Assembly: GCA_013398055.1 (NCBI GenBank)
Contig: VZRS01012090.1
Span: 60,042 to 124,041, forward strand
Direction of reading: 5' to 3'
Source of the DNA: Ifrita kowaldi
Lineage: Eukaryota; Chordata; Aves; Passeriformes; Cinclosomatidae
Length of the DNA stretch: 64,000 nucleotides
The position numbers were made by a program, and so were the translations under genes. This document shows, piece after piece, positions 25,273 to 34,948 of this stretch (positions are counted from its first letter, which is position 1; each line of letters begins with the position of its first letter). Under the pieces are notes generated by a model. It worked only from the letters and a program-made list of their open reading frames with translations. It did no database searches and had not been told where the DNA came from.

Positions 25273-26984
25273 TCCCATTCTGCTCCTCTAGCAATTCCTG
25301 ATGGCACAAAAAACAACAATAAAGGCCAAAGGGTTTAATCCGTGAAGCCAATTCTGGTAGGAATGAGCAGTGATGTGAAACATGCTTTAGTTTCACTTTT
25401 TGGCTGCTCTCATAATATTTGCAATAAATAAATTGAATTTTTTCATGTGTATTTCTGTCCTATAAATGCACCAAAGGTAGGAAAATAAGGGGGATTCAGC
25501 TTGAGCTGGGAGCTCACACTCCCAAAGCGATCTAGAGAAAGCCCAGGCCCCAACCTGCCCTGCTGAATGAATATATAAAAATATGAATGTGTAAAGAAGT
25601 GAGCCAATCCTCAGTGGGATGAAAATGGCCACTGGCTCCACAAACTTCTATCAGTAGAATATCAGGTGCAAATATTTCCACCAGCTCTGTCGATGCTGTT
25701 CTCATTCAACTGCTCCTTTATGTCACTGGTGAACTTTCTTATCGGCATCATTCTGAAGAGCTTTTAAATTATTTGTGGTCGCTGGTAGCTTGAATTTTCA
25801 TTTATTTCAGTTACCTGACTTCTGGAAATCAAAATTATCTATGTTTGCAGCTAGTTTTGTGCCTTAAGGGATGCAAAGTGAAAGGGGTAAGTGTCAGGTT
25901 TATCAGAAACACCTCCCTTTTCAGCTGAATTGAAAACCAGGCCTAGTGTTTTCGGTGTTTCTTGTCTTGCCCCAGATCTCCACATCATTCACTTTTACAA
26001 TTTCTCTATGTTTCAGTAAATTACTTCTTTTTTTTGGTGTGTTTTTGAACCTTTCCAGATCAGGCAGGGAAAGCTGAGGGCTTAATGTGGATGTGGCAAG
26101 GGGATATTCCTGGAAAAAGCTGCAGCATCATCTTCTTCATTGCTGCAACCTCATATAAATTATATTTTCTTTTCGACCCTGTGTTCCAGGACAGCTTATT
26201 TATCTTCCTATCCTGTTTTATTTTGTGGTGGGAGGGATTAAAATGAGGGGCAGAGAGCAGTTTAGAGGCTTCATTATTGCTGTTGTGCTAATGAGGTGTT
26301 TAAATGAAGTGCTGGCCCTTTTAAGGTTTACCATTTTCAGCAACATAAACCCAAATGATCCCTGGGCTGAGCGTGATCATTCCAAAGAGGACTCTCCGAT
26401 GATGGTTTAAAAGAAACGTGTAATCTTTTAATCACTGGGAAGTTTATTCATGGGAGTAATTACTCTGGCATTAATCCAAGCTGGATGCTATTAATGCACT
26501 AATTGGCATGGCTGGAACTCCCATATGGTTTTCCAGGGCTCCGTGGTCCAAGACTGAGGGAAATTCAGGCTCTGTGCCATGGAACTCTGTCCCAGTCTGG
26601 AATAAGAATCAGGCCTGGCACACAGAGGTGAGGTTGGATTGCTCAGAAGAGAAAGCAGTAGGCTGAAATCTTCTCTTCACACCAGTGGTAAACTGAATTT
26701 CGACTGAACAGAAGCAGAGAGGAACCAATTCTGAGACAACCTGATGATCCTTCCCGTATTCCACTGTCAGATTTGCACGCGGGTCTCGTCTCTTGTCGCA
26801 ATTAATGATTTCTTTGGCGTGTGGAAACTGTTTCCCACTCTTTAAAAGCAGCTTTGCAGGGTGTATTTTTGATTTCTGAAGGATCAAAATGTCACTGAAA
26901 TGTTTGTGTTGGAAAATAAAACATCATCTGCATGACTGAAAAACAGATTATTTAGAGCAGAGATTTTCCTTCTCTCCTGGAAGG
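25273..26984. other. unique non-coding DNA, 1.7 kb
   Basis: AT-rich, with no recognisable repeat family, exon or RNA gene. Confidence 0.5.
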
Positions 26985-27160
26985 TGGCTTCAGACTGCCA
27001 GAGGGCAGGGATAGATGGGATTTTGGGAATTCCTGGCAGTGTCCAAGGCCAGGTTGGACATTGGGACTTGGAGCAGCCTGGGACAGTGGAAGGTGTCCCT
27101 GCCCATGGCACTGGATGATCTTTAAGGTTCTTTCCAACCCAACCTATTCCATGATTCCAT
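26985..27160 (+). mobile_element. CR1 LINE 3' fragment with internal deletion (group A)
   Basis: The copy holds the GACTGCCAGAGGGCAGGG segment and then jumps, near 27027, from GGGATTTTGGGAATT to CCTGGCAGTGTCCAAGG. It lacks the roughly 90 bp present between these blocks in the 14.66- and 18.92-kb copies. The 3' end is intact (TTTCCAACCCAACCTATTCC, CATGATTCC). Confidence 0.88.
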
Positions 27161-29487
27161 ATGGAACAGGAGAGGGTCTCCCACAGCCACAGCAATGCCT
27201 GTCTCAGCAACTTGCCCATTATTTCTCAGAAGATGCTTTAGACATCCAGTGTATCCAATTTTCTCATAAAACTCAGTCATTTGGCTGATCATAAAATATT
27301 TTCTCCCTCTGTTGCTCAGTATTTTCTCTTTGCCTGTTAGGATTCAATAAAAAGAACCTTTAGCACTCAGCCCTCCCAAAACACAGGATGTTTTTCAAAG
27401 TCTGGCATGATCTCCACAACAATATTTTTATATCCTGTTGTATTTATTTCTTTTTGAGATTGGGTCAATGTATTTAAAGATGCTCTGCTCTGGCACCTCT
27501 CATAAATTACAGATGCTCTGGCATTAGAACAACCCCATTTTTTGTGCTCCCACTCCTTCATTTGATCGATTTCATAAAATTTCTTCCACTGAAATTAGAA
27601 TTTCAAGGCCGTTTCCATTTTGAAGTCGCCTTCCCATGTGGCCTCACGTTATCAACAACAGCAAATTTCTCAGAAGACGAGGCCGGATATTAAAGGTCAC
27701 CTGAATCTCAAATGAACGCTCTTTAATGCTTGAATTATTCTCTCTGAATGAGATTCTTTTTTTCTTTTATAGATATTCTGGATGAATCTTTCACTATTTT
27801 TTGGGGGGGGGTTTTCCCCAAAAATTTACCTCATCTTGACTCTTAGAAATTTTTGTTTACATTTCCTACTTCAAAGACAGTCCCCAACCTTTTTTTCCCT
27901 GCTCTTTACTCTCCATCCTTGAAGCCCTTTGCAGCTACTCTCATTTTGTAAAGCAATATTTGAATTTATCTGTTTGGTCTGGAGATCTTCCTTAGGAAAA
28001 TTTTCCCTTTTTGGTAGAAAAAAAGTAAGAAAAAAAAAAAAGTAGAAAGCTTTTCTACCTTTGCTTATAGAAATTGAAACTCTCCTCCATCCTGAAGTTC
28101 CAGAGGTCTCCAACTGAAGTTCCTTGACTGAATACTCTCAGATTTGTAATTTTGAATTATTGGTCTTTTAAGCAGCCAAGATCTCCATTATTTTCCTGAG
28201 GGTTTCTATCCTGTATTTCAGCTTTCCCTCTTTTTACAGAACAAGAAGCACATGGAATTTTTCCCTTATCTCAGTGCACTCACTCGTGTGTTTCTCTTCC
28301 TACAAGGTGTGAAATCTCTTTTTTTTTCTGAAAATCAACTACAGGAGTCTTGATTTTGTTCCTGGTTTTAGCTCTAATTCCATAGGAATCACAGGAATTT
28401 AATTTTTCCAGCTGATTTTCTCAGAGTGCTCATCCAACCTCATTCTGCCCAGGGTTAATTAGTGCAGAACACTTTTCAACCTGCTGATTTTAGCTTTCTA
28501 TATAACAGAGTCAAGGTTTTAGGTTAAAACACTGGGGCAAAACACTCAAAAAGATGCGAATGTTACTGTAATGCAAATAAAATGTGATTTACAGCTCCCA
28601 GGTGTCCCTTCCTTAGGGATCCATGTGCAAGCCAGGGAATCTATGGATTGCCCAATGTGTGATTTTTAAGGACACATCAAAGGGGAGGCAAGGGAAGCTT
28701 GGAACTACATCTTGTTTTGGTTATTTATGGATATATTTCCATGTGCTCACACAGACAGGCAAGGAGTGCTTTGGTGTAGATATTGAAACGATGTATTTAT
28801 ATTAATGTATTTATTCATGGTGCCAAACCCCCAGAGAGGCAGGTTTGGAGCATCACCCCCTTTTCCAACAAAGGGGAAACATCCATAACATAGCAACAAA
28901 CCCATCATGCCAAAGTGGTTTGATTTCAGTTACAGACCGAGCAGAAAACAGGGAAAAAATCCCAATTTTGGAGCGCACAGCCTGAGGTAAATTGATACAT
29001 TCATCCCCAGGGCAGACTTTTTGGACACTGATTACCAGGCTCTCCTAACAGTGTTTGCAGGACAGCTTATCTGCCAGCTTATCTATTCTCCTCTTCTATA
29101 AGAGACACTGTTCAAAGAGCCTGAAAACACAGCTGCCTCTTCCCAGGCTTTCCCTGCCCCTGAAAAGCAGGAGAATCCCGTGCCTGGGGGCTGGATGCCT
29201 CCAGCAATAGAATCCCGAAATTAATCTTCATGGAAAGTGGGCAGCCTTGTTTGGAGGCAGCAGAAAAGGAAAGCACTTGGAGGGGAAATCTGCTTAAGAC
29301 CAAAGGGAAAACTCGGAGGGAACCCCTGTGAAAACGCCGGGCTGGGGAAGCTTCTCGGGCATTTGGAACAAAAGGAATGAGATCTCCGGATAAAAGGTTG
29401 GAGTGGGAGGGTTTTCACCCTGAAGAGGCAGTGCCAAAAGTCTGAACAAACTGGGAGTTTAATGTGGTGTTAGAGCCTCTCTGCCTG
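27161..29487. other. unique non-coding DNA, 2.3 kb
   Basis: A poly-G run at about 27803-27811 is flanked by TTTT and CCCCAAAA and can fold into a short hairpin. An A-run lies at about 28029-28041. No repeat family, exon or RNA gene is recognised. Confidence 0.5.
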
Positions 29488-29825
29488 GCACTGGCAAAAA
29501 TTCCCCTTTTCCTCACCTTTTCCTTCCGAGCAGGAGCCATGACATCAAACCCATGAAACCCATCAAAACCATCAAATCCATCAAATCCATCAAATCCACA
29601 TCTGCTTCATCCTACCAAGCAAACAAGTGATGGAAGTAAGTGCATCCTGACACCTACAGGCAATATCTCAATAAATTCCTGCTTTTTCATTATTATTTTG
29701 GCCAGCTGGGCAAGCACGAGGCTGGAAAAGCCTCAAAGGGACACCTTTTCCAAGGATTTTCAGTCTTGGTGAGATTTCACTTTCCAGTATGGGCAGGAGG
29801 GAGGGTTTGATGTTATTTGACATAC
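29488..29825 (+). repeat. tandem duplication, unit 1 (about 340 bp)
   Basis: This unit contains AAAATTCCCCTTTTCCTCA, a short (CCATCAAAT)n array at about 29555-29600, then CTGCTTCATCCTACCAAGC and CAAGCACGAGGCTGGAAAAG. The same order recurs in the next unit with scattered single-base differences, so the duplication is real and not recent. Confidence 0.88.
29555..29600 (+). repeat. (CCATCAAAT)n 9-bp repeat
   Basis: About five degenerate units of CCATCAAAT or CCATGAAAC. The corresponding position in unit 2 is an assembly gap, which suggests a longer array there. Confidence 0.85.
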
Positions 29826-29827
29826 AT

Positions 29828-30182
29828 TGGACTGACGAAAATTCCCCTTTTCCTCATCTTTTCCTTCCAAGCAGGAGGTGCCACATNNNNNNNNNNNNNN
29901 NNNNNNNNNNNNNNNNNNNNNNNNNNNNNNNNNNNNNNNNNNNCCATCAAATCCACATCTGCTTCATCCTTCCAAGCAAACAAGTGATGGAAGTAAGTGC
30001 ATCCTGACACCTACAGGCAATATCTCAATAAATTCCAGCTTTTTTGGTATTATTTTGGTCAGCTGGGCAAGCACGAGGCTGGAAAAGCCTCAAAGGGACA
30101 CCTTTTCCAAGGATTTTCAGTCTTGGTGAGATTTCACTTTCCAGTGTGGGCAGGAGGGAGGGTTTGATGTTGTTTGGCATGT
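29828..30182 (+). repeat. tandem duplication, unit 2 (contains gap)
   Basis: Second copy of the 29.49-29.83 kb unit, offset by 341 bp at the left end. It has small differences, such as GTGTGGGCAGG for GTATGGGCAGG and TTTGGCAT for TTTGACAT. It is interrupted by 57 N exactly where the 9-bp repeat should lie. Confidence 0.88.
29887..29943. other. assembly gap (57 N)
   Basis: Unknown bases within unit 2 of the tandem duplication, between GTGCCACAT and CCATCAAATCC. The missing sequence is probably (CCATCAAAT)n. Confidence 0.99.
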
Positions 30183-30959
30183 TCAGGGTGTTTTCCAGAG
30201 GGAAGCACAGCCCTCATCCATCTCACCCTGGCTGGTGCCACCCTGGAATCCCAGATAAGGAACAACAGCTGGAATGGGATGACCAAGGTGGGAAGGCAAG
30301 AAAAAAATCAAGGTAATGATAGGAGAGGTGAGAAAAAGGGTGTTGAAAAAAGGGGCAGCATCTTTGTAAAGACACATAACCCAACCATGGTGTTTAGTGA
30401 AGATCAGCAGCTTTTGGCTTCCATTTGAATGAATTTTCATGGGAAGCAAAACTCCTCCTTTGCTTTGTGCCAGTCTTGGTGCTTTGCAGTCTCACCTTTG
30501 CTCAAATATATGTAAGAGAGAATTTTCTTTCTATTATTTTTAGGGCTTTGCTGAGGATTTTTGGTACCTGAAGATCTAAAACACAGAGGAGGGGATGTAC
30601 CCATGACCTTGTGACATATCTTCTGCACCAGGGCTGTGGCTCATCCTTTGGAAGTGACTCCTTTGCATATCTGGAATTAAGTGTCCTGCCTGCATTTCTG
30701 TGAAGTGAAGAGTGGCTTAAATATTCTTGTTTTCCATCAAAACACTTCGTGTTTGCTCCCAAACCGTGGGGTTTCCATATGCAAAGCTCTGCACCTGAGA
30801 GAGTGATGTTTACCTTTTTTTTCTTTTTTTTCCATGCTGATTTTCATTTCAAAACCAGAGCTTTGGTGAGAAGGAAAACAGCAGCACTTGTGATATGAGT
30901 GAGGGCAAGTTTCCCTGGGGCTTTCCAGGTCCCAGTTTTGCACCTCAGCAGTCCTGAGG
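30183..30959. other. unique non-coding DNA
   Basis: No recognisable repeat family, exon or RNA gene. Confidence 0.5.
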
Positions 30960-31279
30960 CAGCAGAAATTGTTCAATTCTGTTTCTTCTTGAATTAGCTG
31001 CAAGATCTGCATCCCAACCTTCCTGTAAATAACTCACAAGCTCCCACACCCCCCATCCCAGGGAATTTGTTTTTATGGAGACTGGGCTGATGTGTGAAAT
31101 CCCAACATTGACCCCCAGCAGCACTGAGGGGCCTTTGCCTTCGGTTTTAAAGCTCAGAACTCCCAAGTGCTGGTCCCAGGTGTTCCCAAAATCCAGTGGG
31201 CTCGGCTGCAAGCAGAGCAACTTCCCACTTCCAGACAAAATCCATCCCCCAAGCTCAGCACAGCAACAGGCAGGGATCT
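30960..31279 (+). repeat. inverted duplication, left arm (320 bp)
   Basis: The arm runs from CAGCAGAAATTGTTCAATTC to GGCAGGGATCT. Its reverse complement is found at 32138-32464. By eye the two arms match at every base apart from a 7-bp indel (ATCCAGC) near the inner end. No transposase or known element is visible within. Confidence 0.95.
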
Positions 31280-32137
31280 CTGCCTTTGGAAGCAAGACCA
31301 CCCAGGGGCTCCTCTGAAATGATTCTGAGGGAATGGGGCTTGAGTGGTTTAGTACAAGGTCAAGGATTCTGGCTTTTTAAATTCTCATTTTTTCTGTCTC
31401 TTGCATCTCTTCTTTCTTCCTCCCATTCCCCAATTGTGGAAAAAAGTCCCCCTTTGACTTAAACTGCAATCCCACCCAATATTCTTCTTTGCACAAGGCA
31501 AAAAAAAAAGAAAATATTTTAATGGCTCTGAGTAGTTGGATTCACTCAGGGAATGAAAATGCTTTAGAGCAGCAGTTTTATGCACAGCTGTGATTTTTTT
31601 GATTCGTTTTGAGTATCTGTTATTTTAAAATGTGCCATCTTCACTTTGTTTCTGGTGCAACATTTTTGGCTGGGGATGATTTTCCTCACTGGACTCAACA
31701 GAAATCTTTCTTATGATTTAAGGCAACTTGGCTGAATATAAATTACCAGGCGTGGGGGATTAGCTGTGGCTTTAGATGGCAGGAATGATCACAGGTAAGA
31801 AGTAAAAGAAATATTTTTGTAAGCAAGCCCTTCTGTGGAAAGATTTAAGAAACCCCAATTAAGATGAAAATGAATTATTAACTCATGTTCTGCTTCAAAA
31901 GATGAAAGAGATGAATACTTTTCCTGCACAGAAATTCATTGAATGGGAAATTATCAAGTGCAGGGAGTCCAGACAAATCATTGAATTCAGAGGCAGCCTC
32001 CTTAACTTCCATGTCCTACAGAGCAGGAGAAGCAGCCTGTGGGACTGCAGGAAGATTAACAAATGCCAGAATGAAAGAAGAAGGGGAATAATTGCATTAT
32101 TTGGGCTGGAAAACGTCCCTCAGCTGCATCTGCTATC
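31280..32137. other. spacer between the inverted arms
   Basis: 858 bp of unique sequence with no open frame that looks coding and no recognised element. It holds a run of A near 31500-31510. Confidence 0.6.
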
Positions 32138-32464
32138 AGATCCCTGCTGGATGCCTGTTGCTGTGCTGAGCTTGGGGGATGGATTTTGTCTGGAAGTGGG
32201 AAGTTGCTCTGCTTGCAGCCGAGCCCACTGGATTTTGGGAACACCTGGGACCAGCACTTGGGAGTTCTGAGCTTTAAAACCGAAGGCAAAGGCCCCTCAG
32301 TGCTGCTGGGGGTCAATGTTGGGATTTCACACATCAGCCCAGTCTCCATAAAAACAAATTCCCTGGGATGGGGGGTGTGGGAGCTTGTGAGTTATTTACA
32401 GGAAGGTTGGGATGCAGATCTTGCAGCTAATTCAAGAAGAAACAGAATTGAACAATTTCTGCTG
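32138..32464 (-). repeat. inverted duplication, right arm (327 bp)
   Basis: Reverse complement of 30960-31279, with a 7-bp insertion near the inner boundary. The outer boundary is at CAATTTCTGCTG, and sequence on either side is unrelated to that at the left arm. I see no matching target-site duplication outside the arms. Confidence 0.95.
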
Positions 32465-32526
32465 TTTTTCACAAGAAACATTCTAAGACACTTGTGCCAC
32501 GTTCAACACTCAGTTCTTCAGGTAAC

Positions 32527-32688
32527 AGCTCTGTGCTGGTTTGGCCAAAATCTAGTAATATATCCTCTGAGAGAAAACCAGTTTACAGCCACCCTTCCCC
32601 CACCAGGTTTGGGAAAAAAGGAAATTAATTGTTTGGCATAAAGCCGTGATAGGGGACACACATGATGGAGTCCCCCCAAGACAAGCTC
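32527..32688. repeat. 5-bp target-site duplication AGCTC flanking the short LTR
   Basis: AGCTC occurs at 32527-32531 directly before the TG start and again at 32684-32688 directly after the CA end. This marks a retroviral-type integration. A 5-bp duplication is typical of ERVL. Confidence 0.85.
32532..32683 (-). mobile_element. short solo LTR, internally deleted (152 bp)
   Basis: Both ends match the 645-bp LTR at 36.83 kb: TGTGCTGGTTTGGCCAAAA at one end and CCCCCCAAGACA at the other. The middle 496 bp are absent. The junction is at 32626/32627, where GGAAATT meets AATTGTTTGG. The element has its own target-site duplication and so is an independent insertion. Strand is set by analogy with the longer copy. 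No proviral interior is present. Confidence 0.88.
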
Positions 32689-33176
32689 CCTCTACACAGA
32701 CCAGAAATGGGCTGGGCAGGGCTTGGATCTGCCCTTCCACCCTCATGGAGCACAGGAATTCACAGGGAATTCCATCAGAAACCCCACAGCCCTCAGAGAT
32801 CCCTTCGAGGGTATGCTCTGCAAGGCTGCTCTTCCAGAACCCTTCTTTCCTCTTTGTTCAAACTTCCTTGCAAAATCAGAATATCCACGGCTTCCCCAAA
32901 GGCTGTGGGGAGTTTTGCTGATCCTGTTGGTATTTTCTGCTGGAAAAATCCTCTGGAGTGCTGTTCCTGAACCATGTGGAGTGGCCAGTTTCTTCTTTGG
33001 CCTCACTTGGGCACCAGAATACATCCTGGAAAAATGAAGGAGAGATGTCTGCACCCTCAGGGAATGAGGAAGGCGTTTCTCCGTGGGGTTTGCTGCCCTC
33101 TCCCAGACAGTTTGATCTTCGTCCTCCCAAAGTTTCTGCTCTCCCACCAGGGGAAAGAAGAGTTTGTTCCTTGTGA
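32689..33176. other. unique non-coding DNA
   Basis: Several overlapping frames of 84-134 codons occur on both strands but show no domain. No repeat or RNA gene is recognised. Confidence 0.5.
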
Positions 33177-33450
33177 CAGGGACAGGAGCTGAGGGAAGGG
33201 CTGGAGCTGTGTCAGGAGGGCTTTGGGTTGGAGATCAGGGAAAGGTTCTTCCCCCAGAGGGTGCTAGGCACTGCCCAGGCTCCCCAGGGAATGGGCATGG
33301 CCCCGAGGCTGCCAGAGCTCCAGGAGCGTTTGGGCAGCGCTGCCAGGGATGCCCAGGCTGGGATTGTTGGGGGGTCTGGGCAGGGCCAGGGGTGGGACTG
33401 GGTGATCCCTGCGGATCCTTTCCCACTCAGGATATTCCATGAATCTCTGA
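33177..33450 (+). mobile_element. CR1-like LINE 3' fragment (group C)
   Basis: Nearly identical to 12601-12878, including AAAGGTTCTTCCCCCAGAGG and AGGAGCGTTTGGGCAGCGCT. It ends at TCAGGATATTCCATGAATCT, an octamer-type tail better preserved than in the 12.6-kb copy. Confidence 0.78.
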
Positions 33451-34084
33451 GTAAAGAGCAGGTCCCCAAGAATTACTAAAATCCACATGGATTTTATTAA
33501 TTTTTTCCCTCCAAAGTCTGTCTTTAAATTAGAACATTTAAATGCTTTTTTTAAACAGCTTAAAAATACCTTTAAACGCCATTTTCTTTTCCAAGAACAT
33601 CTCTTTGGATTCTTGTATTGCAATTACACCATTTTGCCTTCATTTTTGCAGAGTTCATCTGCTGTTTATTCCAGCTGAATATACCTGCTGGAGCACATGG
33701 CAGCTGGTAAACCCAAAGGTATCCTGCTACTTTTGTGTTTCCATCCATCACCTTCCTCCTGTGTTTGTCTCCATGGCCTGTCCCAAAACTTTGGGGCCAG
33801 GAGCCCTTTGCCTCAGCCCATCTGTCACTGCCCTGTTTGCACAGGGCCTCTCACACAACATAAATTGTGTTCCACAATCCAAAACTGTGTTTTTCCAGGG
33901 AGTTAATCCTCACACATCCTCCTGTGGGGTAGGTGCAGCTCTTGCCTTTCAGGGAGAAGGAATCTCCAAGCTCAGAGGTGCTGATCCTAAAACTGGGGTT
34001 GCTCCCACTACCAGAGCAGGCAAATCATCCCCAGGGGCAGAATCCATTCTGTTTGGTCCTGGCATGGACAATTCCAACTCCCAG
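33451..34084. other. unique non-coding DNA
   Basis: AT-rich on the left. No recognisable repeat family, exon or RNA gene. Confidence 0.5.
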
Positions 34085-34948
34085 ATTTCCCTCAGGGGTC
34101 TATATTGGAACCAGAGTTATTTAATCCCAGCATTAATCACATAGACCAAGGGACTGAGGGCACCCTTAGCACATTTGCAGGTGACACCAAGCTGAGGGGG
34201 CAGTGACACCCTTGGAGGACAGGGTGATGTCCAGAGGACAGGGTGACATCCACGGGGAACTGGACAAGCTCGAGAAGTGAGTCCATGGGAATCTCATGAG
34301 GTTCCACAAGACCAAGTGCTGGAGCTGCCCCTGGGATGGGCCAACCCCTGAGATCAATCCAGGCTGGGGATGAGCAGATGGAGAAGCCCTGGGGGAAGGA
34401 TTTGGGGGATAAGAGCTGCACCTGCCCCAGCCCTGAACTCCCATGCCCGGGGCTGAGCCCCAGCGTGGGCAGCAGGGAAGGGATTGGGATTGTGCCCCTG
34501 TGCCCCTGTGCTCAGGTGAGACCCCACCTGCAGAGCTGCCCCAGCCCTGGGGCCCAGCACAGGGAGGACGTGGAGCTGCTGGAGAGAGGCCAGAGGAGGC
34601 ACCAGGATGAGCAGAGGGATGGAGCAGCTCTGCTGGGAGGAAAGGCTGCGAGAGCTGGGACTGTTCAGCCTGGACAGGAGAAGCTTTGGGGTGAGCTCAG
34701 TGTGGCCTTGCAGGGCCTGAAGGAGCTGCAGGAAACCTGGAGAGAGACAATTCCCAAGGGCTGGAGGGCCAGGAGCCAGGGAATGGCTTCCCAGTGCCAG
34801 AGGGCAGGGCTGGATGGGATATTGGGCAGGAATTGTTCCCTGGGAGGGTGGGCAGGCCCTGGCACAGGGTGCCCAGAGCAGCTGTGGCTGCCCCTGGATC
34901 CCTGGCAGTGCCCAAGGCCAGGTTGGACACTGGGGCTTGGAGCTGGGA
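34085..34948 (+). mobile_element. CR1 LINE copy with decayed reverse-transcriptase C-terminus (pseudo-ORF2)
   Basis: This is the longest CR1 piece in the window. Translated in shifting frames, its left part keeps motifs of the CR1 ORF2 protein. A segment reading LSTFAGDTKL corresponds to the family's FADDTKL catalytic box, with the first Asp of the pair replaced by Gly. It is followed by LDKLEKW and, further on, AQVRPHLQSCPSPGAQHRED. Several frameshifts separate these parts, so no protein can be made. From 34487 it is nearly identical to the 18.92-kb copy. Unusually it stops at GGTTGGACACTGGGGCTTGG, lacking the last 100 bp or so and the octamer tail. Confidence 0.9.
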
